64,000 bases of DNA, from positions 47,515,201 to 47,579,200 of the forward strand of contig OZ038422.1 of the NCBI GenBank assembly GCA_964036155.1. Direction: 5' to 3'. Source of the DNA: Diploscapter coronatus (lineage: Eukaryota; Nematoda; Chromadorea; Rhabditida; Rhabditidae). The notes below the pieces were generated by a model. The model searched no databases, was not told where the DNA came from, and saw nothing but the letters and a program-made list of their open reading frames with translations. Shown in pieces: positions 47,312-59,800 of the stretch (positions are counted from its first letter, which is position 1; each line of letters starts with the position of its first letter). The translations under genes were made by a program, and so were the position numbers.

Positions 47312-49305
47312 TTATGGGGAGGTTTCAACGGATTCGGCAGAAAACCCATTATTTTTCCCTGGATCAGGAAGCTCTTCGTCGATTCTTTGAACTTCGGTTT
47401 TGACGAGCTGAAAATATTTTTTATACAAGTTTAAAAATTTGGAATATAAAATTCAAATTTTCGGAGTATTCTCAAAGCAAATCGACTTCTTCAAGTTAGA
47501 AAGTTCTTCTTTGAAAAATTCACTCAATTTTTAAGCAAAAAATTGATAAGGGGATGAAAGGTGAATTTAAAAGAAAAATTCCAAAACTCTCGTACCTCTA
47601 ACTCAGCCTGGACCTGTTTTTTGAGCACGGCAATAGTCGCCGCGATCACGGAATTATTGGCGTCCGCCTCTTTTTGCATTTCTCTGTCGAATTCGGCTAT
47701 GATTCTTTCCAGGTTTAGGGCCTAAAAAGAGTTTACATTTAGGTACTCTCAATTTCCTGACAGCCAGATTATTTTTAAATGGAGTCGTTTTTTAAAAGGT
47801 ATATTTTTGAAAGAGCGTTTTTTTACTTACCTTGACGTTCCAATAGAAATTCTGAACGTCGATCGAGCGTACCAGCTCGTCGGAGGGTGTATAAAGTTGA
47901 CATCCGAAGTCGAATTTTCTCAGCATGGCATTAATCGAGTTGAAAATCCAGACCTAAAACTTGAATTTTTAAAGGCACTCATGAGTTTTTCTGTGCATTT
48001 TTAGAAGAACATCCTAGGTTTTTAATCTATTTGAAAAGGCACTAATAATTTCAAAGACCGTCTCAAATTTTTAAAATTACCTCAATCGGTGACATTTTAT
48101 GCGACACCATAGTGTATTTATTGGCGAATTCTGGTGGAATACCTTAAATTAAATTTAGGTTTTTTTAAGAAAAAAAGCGTCTGGATAATTTTTTTTCTAA
48201 ATTTGGTACCTGGTGGAAATTTGGAGAGCAATTTGAGTTGAACCATATGAACAGAGAGGAAGCGTTCTCCACCACGCATCACACAAGGCAATTGGACTCC
48301 GTCGATGAAAATCTGAAAATTTACAGTTTTTTATATTTCATTTTGCGATCGAAAAATATGAAACACTATTTTCTAAAGTTCGACTTTGAGTTTAGAAATT
48401 TTGAAACTTGTGAAACTGATTGAAATAAACACAGGATTTTATTTTTAAGGTAATACTTTTGGTTTTTTACATTATTGAGGCAAATTGGGACTAATTTTTA
48501 CTCAACCATCTAAAAAATTTCTAAAAATACCAAAATCAAGAATGGTATTTTTACCAAAAAAAAATTCCCACTTACCCACTGCCAGGCTACCAATGCCTGT
48601 GCCATCTGGAAGCTATTCGGGGTGTATCTCGGGTCGGAAAATGCAGACTGCGGTGCGCGTGGTAGCAGGGTAACTGATGGGTCTTGCGAAGAAGAGGTAC
48701 CGTTTCCGGTACCATTCGAGGTGGTGCCAACTTGCGAGTTCCCAATGGTGCCATCTTTGCTGGGAGCCTTGGAATTCACGATGTCACACACGTTCTGTTC
48801 GCAGGGCGACTAAAAATGTGATTTTTTTTCTTTGGAAAAGTATGAAGACAGGTTTGGAGGATTCAGTTTTGAAAAAGGTAGTGGTGAACTTCAAATTTTT
48901 TTTGCAAAACCTATAGATTGATATAAACTACTGCCAGCAGAAAGCAACTGAAGATTTTTATCGAAAAAAGATTATCATAAGCTTTGAAACATATAAAAGT
49001 AACTTTTCTCTAAATTTTCTCCGTGCTTTCCTCAATTTTTCAAGTTATTTTTCTAAAAGGCTACAGTACTTTCTATTTTTATTGAATAGAAGAACCTCTT
49101 ATATTCACTTTTTAAAGAACCTTTAGAAATCCCCTACCTTATCTCCATACAATTCAGGACTGCCAACGACGGCCATTTCGACGACGTCCTGTCCTCCAGA
49201 AGTGCTCGTCGTTAAGGACTTCTGATTCGAGGACGACGTCTGTGCATAGGACGAGACTGGGAGGGATGCTGCAGAGGAAGAGGAAGATGGACCGGACACG
49301 TCCAT
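47312..49305 (-). CDS. unidentified conserved-looking protein (303 aa)
   Basis: Seven exons (49305-49138, 48809-48576, 48312-48210, 48142-48081, 47953-47831, 47721-47596, 47407-47312) with consistent phases. Residues 1-120 are Ser/Thr/Gly-rich and probably disordered. Residues ~120-240 look globular, with FQMAQALVAWQWIFIDGVQL, CVMRGGERFLSVHMVQLKLL, SHKMSPIEVWIFNSINAM and FDFGCQLYTPSDELVRSIDV. A helical coiled-coil-like segment follows (LERIIAEFDREMQKEADANN, then VLKKQVQAELELVKTEVQRI), and the tail is acidic. No signal peptide or membrane span. I do not recognise the family; a nuclear or cytosolic role is only a guess. An acceptor CATTCAG upstream of the ATG (near 49322) may be a spliced-leader site. 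Confidence 0.8.
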
Positions 49306-50474
49306 AGAGTTTATTTGGATATCTGAATGAAGGTGAAAATTTTCTTTAATTATAAGAAAGATTTATCCAAGAATGACCTTAAGATCTGAAATAAGGTGAG
49401 ATTTTTAAAGAGTTAAACATCGAGGGAGCAAATATCTTTTTCCCAAAAGTCGCAAAAATATGCTTCAAGAGGGTTAGGGCCAGTAATAGGCTTTGAATGA
49501 TGGTAAATTGAACGGAAGAACAATTAGATTCGAAATTCGATATCGGAAATGGTAGAGTTTGCTAAAATTGGATAGTTTATGCGATTTTATAGATTTGTAG
49601 GTATGTTTCAAAAATCTGGAAATCGAATAGCGAAAAGAATATAAGATAGTGCATGTGTGTTTTGTGCTATACGATTATAAAATCAACGAAAAACGGAAAC
49701 TATCTAAAATAATAATAATAATAGACTCGCCCAAAATTCTACGACTGGAAATGAAAACGCTGGAGGGGTACCCCTATAGGGGAAAAGGAAAATAAATGGG
49801 AGGGGTTTGTAGTTATCGATTCATTTTGCAGTGCTGGTTTAGTGTCCGCTGCACTCTTCTTTCTCTGCTCTCTTCGCTTTCCATACTCTCACCTACTTAT
49901 ATTATAATAAATGGTCAATGCGTGAACGGATAGTGGCTATCACTAGTAATTAGAGATAAACCATAGTGGTCAAACTGATAAGATATAGAGGTCTGAGAAA
50001 TTTTGACTTTTGCAAAGAAATTTTTTTTTTTAATTTGGCCCAGAAAAATTAGGGGATTTTCGGGACTTTCAATGAAATTATCAGGAGATAAAGTTTGGAA
50101 AGGCTTTTGAATGGGAGGAAAAGAATGAGATTTTATCAGTGAGATAGGGCGTCGAATCGATTTGACCCCATTTTCAAATCCCGATAAGAATCTTGTTTTA
50201 TTGATCGGGAGGAAAGATTCTTGATGTTTTATCTGGTCGTTGGATATTTCAGAGTTAATTTAATTTTTAGCAATTTATCTACTCCATTCTTCCAATTCTA
50301 CAGGCTTTTCATTCAACAAATTACCATTTTCAAGATTCCATTCCTCACGAATATTTTCGAAACATTTCTCTCCAATTAATTATTTTCTTCGGATTTTTAT
50401 TATTCCAACATTTTTGAAACGTATCTATTTTTTGTTGAAATTCTGAACATTTTAAAATAATTCATTTTTCAGAA
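49306..50474. promoter_or_regulatory. divergent upstream region of the unidentified minus gene and taf-5
   Basis: About 1.2 kb between start codons. A CT-rich tract (TCTTCTTTCTCTGCTCTCTTC) lies near 49855-49875. A TTTTTCAG acceptor at 50465-50472 lies just before the taf-5 ATG, a likely spliced-leader site. No exon is supported. Confidence 0.4.
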
Positions 50475-53400
50475 ATGGATAATTCGATGAGCGACGGGCC
50501 GGGCAACTCAACGATGGGCTCTTTGAATCTGTCACCGAACAGCTCGTTTGCCGAATCGCTGCTCAACAACGACGCCAATCTGACGCCCAACTCGTTACAA
50601 GCAATTCTCGCGGTTCTCAGGAAGAATGGACTCACGGTAATAAAATCTTTTTTTTAGAAAACTGAAATACTTTAAAAAGAAGATTTTTTAAAATCAATGA
50701 AAATGGACCTACTTTATGTTAGAATTTTTTTAGTTTGAAGAACACATTTTCAAAAGGGGAATTTTGAAGAATTATTGATCTTAGAAGAAATTATTTTAAA
50801 AAAAAAAGTCTTTCTAAAGAGAAGATCTATAGAAATTAAATTTGAAAACTTGGGATTTATGTTGAGATTTTCAGGAAGCCGAAGAAGCCTTACAAAGAGA
50901 GGCGTCGAATTTGCTGAAAGACGGCGCTAGACCGCCATCGAGACAGACTACAACGTGGGTTTTTCACCATTTTTGAATAAGTTTCAAAACTTAGTTTGGT
51001 TTAATATCAATTTTCTTATGCATTCCGATTCTGCTTGATCGTTGTATTTCCCTTCAAAATTATCAAAATATCTTGAGATTTTAAAAGAAGTTTCAATTTT
51101 CTGTTAAATTTCACGCTAAAACTGATACTCAATAGAGTCGCGCTTCAGAAATTAAATTAAAAGATCTAGGGACACATTGGTGAGCGAGTTCGACAGCCTT
51201 TTGAAGCACCTTGACATGGCGCACGACTATTTTCAAGCCGAATTATCGCAGGTACTGTAAATTTGGATCAAAATTAAAGATTACTTTATTTTGAAAATTT
51301 ACTCTTTTCAAAGAAGTTTGAGACATATCAAAACCGTTTTTCCTTTTAATTTTGCTATGCTTTATCATACGAAAAACTCGAAAAAACATGATTAGAAGAA
51401 TTAATGAAAATATTTGTTCTGTTCGAAAGCTTGTAACATATCGAAACATTTTTTTAAAAATGAGGATTACTATCTTTTCTTAAATATGCTAATTTCAGAT
51501 CAACTTCCCGCTTTTCGCCCACATCTTTCTGAGGCTTCTTGACAACCCTCCCGATGCGGCTGTAACGTTTACTCGTTAGTTTGAGAATTATTGTGACTCG
51601 ACGTCAATCTTCGGAATTTCAGCGACGTCATTTTACAATCAGTACGTCTTCAGAATACCCGCTTACTATCAGGTATACGGTAGAATATGGTAATCTCGAA
51701 AAAAAAAACTATTCAGGAACAAACTGCCAATTTGAAAAGACAAACCACGATGCACTTGGCGCTACAGAATACGTTCATTCAGAATTTTCTGTAGGTGGCT
51801 TGATTTTAGAAAAAGATGTGTATTTTTGAGATTTTCAAAAATACATCATTCGGCACTTACGAAATAGGTTTCATTCCCCGGTCATTTTCCTCTTTTCTTC
51901 TCCCCGTTGCTCGGCTTCTCTAGTGTCGGAAAACGTCTTATTCATTGCACCCGTTGTTTATCTGTAATTGGTAAACTGCGTCGTATTTTTCCTCCTTTAT
52001 TGATTTTTTATTGACTTTCTTTTAATTTTTCGAGATTTTGATGATTTTTCGAGTTCAGAAAAACCCCATTCGTCATCCGTCTTTCGAAGCCCTGCCTTAA
52101 GCAGCTAGAAGTCATTTTGACGCGCTTCCCGGAACTCAACGCCCTCGTCAAGAAGCACATTTTGATCGAACGTAGGTCTTTGAAATTTTCTGGGAAAAAC
52201 TTTTAACATTTCTGTGAAATTTGTTGTTATTTTCGATTTTTCTCCAATTTAGCTTCACGCACCCTCTAATTGTTGAGAATTTTCAACATTTCAGTAGAAA
52301 TTCTCTAATTTTCTTCGTTTCAGCGATCGACGTTGTGGCGAAGATGAAGAGCAGTCTGGACGCGCAGATGGGCGGCTGGTTCGGGCAGATACAGAAACGG
52401 GATAACCTCCACAAGGTAAAAGAAAAAACAGAATTCCCGAATTTTCTGGATCAGAAAAAGTACCTATTCCAAAATATTTTGAAAAGTAAAATTCTAGAAT
52501 TTTTCAAATCAGGAAAATAATGGTCTAGTTCATGAGATTCGGAAAAAGTCAAATCCCAGACCCTGCAATTTCGATCAATTTATTTATTATTATTATTATT
52601 TTTTTATTTTCGTTAAGCAGGAAAAAGATTACCTAGAGAAATTCATGTTTCTGTAGATATTCTTTTGAAGTATATGAAGAAATGCATTTTGTTTTATTTA
52701 GAGAAATTGAACAATTTGCAGGTCTACCACGCGGTGCACAAGGACGAGGCGTATCAGGCAATCGAAAGGAGGAAGTTGCGGGGAAAAGAGCAGAAAGACA
52801 CGAAGAAGTCGTCGATTCACCTGCCTGCCCAGGACCGAATTCCCCTTCCTCCATTGAACGAGCGCATGAGGGAGGAGAAGAAGAACATTTGCAAGGTTGG
52901 TAAGAGAAACACAAATCGGGCTTCAAGCAATTCATCAATCCCTGACGAAAATGCTCCCTAGGTCTGAACAAATTGAGGCAAAGTTGAATAGGTTATAGGG
53001 TTTCTCTTGAAATAATCTATTATTAACCTTTCAATGATTTAGACGATAAGATCTTCTTTAAAAATTAAGGCTCTTTTTATTTGCAGGACGCGGTGAAGAT
53101 GACGATTATCAGCGCAGAGGCGCCGCCCTCGATCTGCATGTTCACGGCACTGAATTCCTACGGCGGGCTGGCCAGCTGCGATGTGTCCGATGACAGCTCC
53201 CTGCTGGCTCTGGGGTGAGAATTTTGATAAGGATTTTAATCGACTGACAAGATGATTGATAATAATCAGTGGTAAAGATTTCGTGGTGTGATATTGTCGA
53301 TGAACGATCACTTGGAATAAAGTGGAAAGCACATTTTTCTTTTTATTCTTTTATTTTTCTTCGTATTTTCGTCAAAATTAACCGGAGTTTCGCCATGAAA

Positions 53401-56400
53401 ATATCTTCTTATTATCGTTTTCTATCGATATTGATAGAAATTAATTGGTTAATTATTAATAATGATTACCCTTAAGTAAGAAAAAGCTACAAAATGTCGT
53501 CAAATCTAAGAAGATCCGTAACTTACAGGAGGTGGGAGAAGGAAACGCATCCTTTTTATTTTACTCCAAGTTATCGTTCATCGACGATACGATTCACTGA
53601 AAATTAAATGAAGATTTTTTGTTTAATAGGATAAGTTGGAATTATTTCTCAATACCGAGTAATATCGGTGAAAAATATATGAAAATTTTGAAGCATATGA
53701 AAAAAAAATATATATATTTTTTTTAGATTTTTTCACAAAGACAATTTTCTCTAAATAATCAGATATTTAACGGACTAAATTGGGCTTTCGAATACTTGAA
53801 ATTTGTATTGGTTTTGATGGTATTTTTTAGCTACGGCGATTCGGGCATCAATCTGTTCGCTTTGGATGAGTCGCGGGGGCTAAAGAAGCTGAGAACTGCC
53901 GACGAGTTGGAGAAGGTTGGACTGGACTTTTTATTTTCAAATAAAAAGAAATAGAGAATTAAATTTTAGCTCGACATGGACTCCGACAACCTGGACATGC
54001 AGCTCTGGGCCGACGAATCGCCATCGCCCAATGTTATGCTTACGGTATGTATGTGTTAATTTTTAATAAAGTGAAAAAAAACAATATTGAGCGGTGAATT
54101 TTAAGAATACATGTTTCAAAGAAATCGAAACGTTCATTAAATCTTCCTAAAACTTTATCTACCATATAACCTAGAGGGATAATAGAAAATATAAGCAGTA
54201 ATTTTTAGGGCCACAGCGGTCCAATCTACTCGGTGAATTTCTCGCCCGACCGCCGTCTGCTTTTGTCTTCTTCTGGAGACAACACCGTCCGCATCTGGAG
54301 CCTCGATACACAGCGCAACGTCGTCGTTTACCGTACGCCCTCTCCCATTTGGCAGGTAAAATATAATTAGTAGGAAATTGAAAATTTGGTAGGAATAAGT
54401 TTTAAGTTTTATCAGGTCATCAAATTCTTGCCATCTAGAATCTCGAACTCGTTTTTATGTGTAGTAAACAAGGAAGAAATAAGTTTGAAGGAAACGTTTC
54501 AAAATTTTATAGGATTAAGGGAATATTTATTTTATCCATGATGATACAGCTCTTTCGACCTTCTCTTTATAAATGATGCACATTTTGAAAGCATTTTTCA
54601 GGCCCAGTTCTGCAATCGCGGCTACTATTTCTGCACGGGCGGTGCGGATGGGCAGGCCGCGCTCTGGTGCACGGAACGAATGCACCCTCTGAGATTGCTC
54701 CCCGACTCATATGGGCATGTTTCCTGTGTGGACTTCCACCCCAACTGCAACTATATCGTTGGAGGTTAGAATTCGAAAAATATGTTTCAAAACTCCCGCA
54801 AATTGATATCTTCTTCGAGGTTTTACTTAAAAAATTTGACGGCGTTTTTATTCCAAAAATATAAGAAATGTTAAAATAACCTATGTTTCAACAAGGTTTA
54901 GATCAGCTTGATTTCTCAAACACTCAGTAACATGTCGTAGTGGACTTAAAATAATGGGGAAACTGTTCAGGAAGCGACGACCGCTATGTGCGTGTCTGGG
55001 ACGTACTTTCTGGGACCTGCGTGCGCACACTTTGCGGTCATAAGGCTGGAATTCGGTAGGCGAATAAAATAAAATAAAATAAAGAGTTGAGCTAGCTTTG
55101 AAGTTAGAAATAACTAATTCGGAAGTTAGCACTGGAATTTAATCCTCCAAAGTTAATTCAAACATGTTGAGAGCGATCAAATGCTCCCCCGACGGGAGAT
55201 ACGTGGTGTCGATGAGCGCTGACGGCTCGATCTACGTGTGGGACATCGCCTTCCAGCGGATCGTCGGGTGCGAGACCAAGGCTATGCCCACTACTATGGT
55301 AGGCAAATTGTGCTTAATTCCAAACTATGGGGCTCGGAAAAATATTAATTTCTCGGAATTTTCATCCTATTTCCTATTTTTTCGATTTAAAAGAAATGTT
55401 GACTTTTTTTAAAATTAGTTTGAAGATTTTCGTAGTTTAGTTGCTAAATTTAAAACAAAAAAAAAGATCATGCTTTCTTTAAGTATGAAAGGCGCTAAAA
55501 ATGTTTCAAGATTTCGAAACTTCTCCTAAAACCTTCAAAACTTTCATTGACAAACTTGGCATTTTTCAACCGCAAAAACCGTCGTCATATCTCGTCCCAT
55601 TAGAAAGAATAGTATTGCAAAAATGACTGGGATAATTCACCGCATATGGGATACTTGCGGTGAAAAACGTTCCAAGTCTGGTCATGGGTTTTTCGTTTTT
55701 CAAATTGTAATTGGTATAGGTTTCATGGAATCTCGATATTTCAAGGAACTCTTTTATCTTTGATTATCTTCGTTTCACAATTTTTAGAATAAAAATTTAG
55801 AAAAAAGCTGAAAGATAATCATTTTGACAAAATCCAGGGTTCGATCGCATTTTCTCGAGACGGAGGCGTGTTCGCCGCTTCCCACGGAGGTTCATCGGTC
55901 TCGATTTACTCTTTGGACAACCTGATCGCAGCCATGAATCAGGCAGACAAAACCGCGGGCACAGGCGACATGTCATATGAGCCCAAGTAAGCGTAATATT
56001 TTTTCAAGAATAAAATGATGAATTAAAAATAAGTAGAAATTTTTTTTACTGAAACGTGGCTCTGTGAACTCAAATAAGGAAATTTTTAGTTTTTTTTGTG
56101 TTACAGCAATCGAGGCTGTTATATTGATAGAACAAAAAAGAGCAAAATATAGTCTTACTGAAACTTATCAGAATTTTGAAAATATGTATGCTCTTTGAAT
56201 AGCTATCATTTACACACAAAAAATAAAAATATTTCAAGGTCTAATTTTCTCGAAGCCTAGAAAAATTTGTTTAAATTAACTTCTTTGCTAAATCGATAAT
56301 TGCTACATTTTCTGAAACATATGGCAACCTTTTCTTGAAACCTTGAGATACTTGTAATTTGTTCGTTTCCAGAGTCAACATGGACGGCTTTAACCTGTTC

Positions 56401-56487
56401 AGCTACCCGACCAAGCAGAGCCCCGTCGCCGGCGTTCACTTCACGAGGAGAAACCTTCTCCTCGCTATCGGCTCCTTCCAGGGATGA
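50475..56487 (+). CDS. taf-5: TFIID subunit TAF5 (LisH/NTD2 plus WD40)
   Basis: Eighteen exons from 50475-50636 to 56373-56487, all in phase, give 658 residues. Residues ~35-75 form the LisH-like start (LTPNSLQAILAVLRKNGLTE). Residues ~80-230 form the TAF5 NTD2 helical domain (LVSEFDSLLKHLDMAHDYFQ, FAHIFLRLLDN, TFIQNFLLKTPFVIRLSKPC). The C-terminal half holds WD40 repeats, for example GHSGPIYSVNFSPDRRLLLS then NTVRIWSL, GHVSCVDFHPNCNYIVGGSD then YVRVWDV, and IKCSPDGRYVVSMSADGSIY. TAF5 scaffolds TFIID around promoters. Exons 3-9: 51170-51251, 51499-51574, 51623-51672, 51717-51790, 52059-52171, 52324-52415, 52722-52895. Exon 16 (55172-55298) has an atypical TTGAG acceptor. Intron 10 carries an inverted repeat. 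Confidence 0.95.
53284..53600. repeat. inverted-repeat element in a taf-5 intron
   Basis: The left arm near 53289-53318 (ATTGTCGATGAACGATCACTTGG) pairs with the right arm near 53565-53595 (CCAAGTTATCGTTCATCGACGATAC). Arms are about 30-35 bp with few mismatches, spaced by about 250 bp of AT-rich DNA. It resembles a MITE. No target duplication could be fixed by eye. Confidence 0.55.
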
Positions 56488-56815
56488 AATGGAAACTTCT
56501 CCGAATTTTTGTTGCTTCCGAAACCTGCAATTATGGTTTTTTCTTCTATAGAAAATTCTGGAACACCTCTTTTGATTCCCGAATTTTATGGGGCAACTCA
56601 TTAATTTTCATCATTCTATACGTGTATGTTTCACAGCGGGGTTTTACCGATGTATCTCTTTATTGTTTTTGTTATAGCTTATTTACGAATCTTAAAAATG
56701 AGAAATTCATTTTAAATCGAAGACCGATTGAGAATGATAGCGTCATAATCGCTATGAATATCTTGAAACTCGCTGACTTGATTTTTTTATTTATCGACTT
56801 TCAGAAATCTGCATA
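56488..56815. other. short gap between taf-5 and the AP-3 beta gene
   Basis: No canonical AATAAA was seen. A GACTTTCAG acceptor ends at 56804, 11 nt before the next ATG. The same-strand spacing of about 330 bp allows an operon but does not prove it. Confidence 0.35.
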
Positions 56816-59800
56816 ATGGAGGGTTTGGCCAGTCCCGAAATGGAAATTGCTGAGGGCGGAGTGATTCTGGATAATCGAGCGTGAGTGAAAACTTGTGTTT
56901 TAAATATTTGAAGTGAAAATAGAATAGCTTTTGTTTCAGCCGCTTCGCCGACCTCAAAGCGATGCTCGACAGCAACAAGGACACGCTGAAAGTCGATGCC
57001 ATGAAACGAATCATTACGGTAATTTTTAATTTGTATCTTTTCTTGTTTTTTTCCCACCAAGAAATTGTTGATGAGTGGAAATTGCTACCATGATTCGACG
57101 CGGAACTCGTCGACCAAATAATTTGAAACTTCCAGCTAATCGCCAAGGGAAAAGACGTCAGTGAGCTCTTCGCGGCGGTCGTCAAAAACGTGGCCGCGAA
57201 AAATGTGGAGCTTCGAAAACTCGTGTTCGTCTACTTGGTGCGCTACGCCGAAGAGCAACAGGATTTGGCTTTGCTCTCCATTTCCACCTTTCAAAGGGCT
57301 TTGAAGGTTGCAATTTCTATAAATTCCTAGATGTCTCTTGGTCCCTTGAAATCTAAGCCAGAAAATTAACATTTTTTTGTTGATATTTTGGCTCGTTTTT
57401 CTTGCGAATTCAGAATGGAATTTGTTCAAATATACTGTTTTGAAGAACCCGATCGATATGTGTTTGAAAATCTAGAAATATGAATAAAAAATCGAGCAAT
57501 AATTTCACTATTTCGGATCTTTACAAATAAATAGAATTGAATTTTCAGGAATCCAACCAGCTAATCCGAGGCAGCGCCCTAAGAGTGCTGACGTCGATTC
57601 GCGTGGCGATGATTTCACCTATCATGATGCTGGCCATCAAGGACTCCGTCAGGGACATGAGTCCCTATGTCAGAAAGGTGCCACTTTCCATCATGTTTTG
57701 ATTCCAGATACAACTAGGAGCACACTTCATTCGAGTGTTTTTGAGAGGAAATTCCTCAAAAAATATTTGTTCTCGAACTTGATTAAATGATATTTGAGGA
57801 TAATGATTGAAACACCAAGTCAATTCGGCCATTTTTCGAGATAATAAACAAAATTTTTAAACCTATGAAGACATGAAGCGAATATTTGAAAATTTGATTA
57901 GAGTTTTTTTAAACGTTTGAAAACTCGGATCCAATAATCGGGATAAAATAAAATTTTGGCAATATCTCTGAAAAATTTTTAAGCTTATAAAATATTAAAG
58001 CGGAAAATCAAATACCTTTCAAGTTTGAAGAATTAATTCTGAAAATTTTTGAAACAGCCAAAAAACGAAAAAGGAATAATTGTTCATTTTTCCAGGTGGC
58101 AGCCCATGCCATCCCGAAACTGCACGCCCTGGACGAAAACCTGGAGCCGGAACTAATCGAGTGCATCGACTTTCTACTGGCTGATAGGAGAAGCCTCGTG
58201 CTTGGCAGTGCGGTTTATGCTTTTGAGCAGGTTAGTTTTTATTTTTAAATGTTTTTTAAAAAGAAAGGAAAGTATTCTTATTGTTTCTAGATAGACTGCT
58301 TTCTAGGAGATAGACTATTTTCGAGAATTTCGAAAAAGGTCGATTTTTTGGAATAGAAAATTAATAGGTTTCAGTCGAAATGATGAGGAGTCAGCTCCAA
58401 TCGATAATTTGTGCTTTTCAAGTCGCTGTATTTTCAAGTGTTTCAGAAAATGTTGATTTTCAGATTTGCCCGAACCGACTCGACCTCCTTCATAAGCACT
58501 ACAGAGCGCTGTGCAAGGCCTTGATCGACGTTGATGAATGGGGACAGGTACGGTCATTTCTAAATTTGAGCCTATATTTGTCTGTCATTTTTGTAAATGG
58601 TATTTTCTTCTAACCGAGAAGTCTTGTATTAAATGACAACCCTGAGAATTTGAGTCATAGTTTGAAAAATGGCATAATTTGAAATTTTCTAGGTTTTGAT
58701 GATCCAACTCTTAACCCGGTATGCGAGACACGAATTTTTCCAACCAGATGACCAAAATATCGACCCGGATTTAGCCCTACTCTTGAATTCTGCTAGACCT
58801 TTGTTACAGGTATTTTTTAAAATAAGCCTCAGAATTTCATCTTATAAAATTGCATTTTTCCGCTTTAGTCCGTGTGGAAGCGTGATTAGTTTTATAAAAG
58901 AAAAAACATCAAATTTCAGTCCCGCAACTGCAGCGTCGTGATGGCGGTCACTCAACTTTTCTATCACGTCGGTCCCAAATCGCAATTATCTCAGGTAAAA
59001 ATTTAAAAAATCGAATTGCTTGAGAAAAAAAAAATATTTTTAGCCTCGCAAAATTTGTAAAAAAATATTAAATTGGCTTATTTTCAGGTAGCCAAGGCCC
59101 TAGTGCGTCTGCTTCGCGGTCCGAGAGAAGTTCAATACGTCGTCCTGCTGAACATTGCCACGATGTGCGAGAGAAACCCCGTTGAGGGGTCGCTCGCCAT
59201 TTCCAAGGTAAGGCAATTTTTAAAAGGTTCCAATTTTTGGGAATAGATTATCGAAGAATTTTAACACAATGACTACTGATGAAATTCGAATCTGAATATG
59301 ACAATCAAAATCATCGATTATTTCTTGAAGCGTAAAAATTTCGAAAAAAAAAAAAAAAGTTTCAAACATTTTCTTATTTCTGAATATTTAGACTGATATT
59401 TATTACGCGTTTTTATTACAGATATAATTTCATTAAATAAGGAAGTTAATCGACTAATTATCCGATAATTTAAGTAACTAACCTGAATTTTCAGACGATG
59501 TTCGACTCGTTCCTGAAGTCGTTTTTCGTCCGTTCGTCCGACCCGATCTTCGTCAAGGAACTCAAACTTCACGTTCTCACCAGTCTTGTTTCAGAGGCCA
59601 ACGTCCACATGGTGCTCAGAGAATTGCAGGTAAAGAAACGGAAAAAATCTTTTCCCTTTAATTGTACAATTTTCCTACTCAGGAGCGAATCAGGCATTTC
59701 AAAGTAAATTGAAAGTTCCATTTTGATTTGAATGAAACATTTCCTTTATTTTAGAAAGAATACTCGAATGTTTCTGAAAACGATCAAGATATTTGAAAGA

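Noticed and set aside
52633..52971. 112-codon minus-strand open frame over taf-5
   Set aside because: Antisense shadow of taf-5 exon 9.
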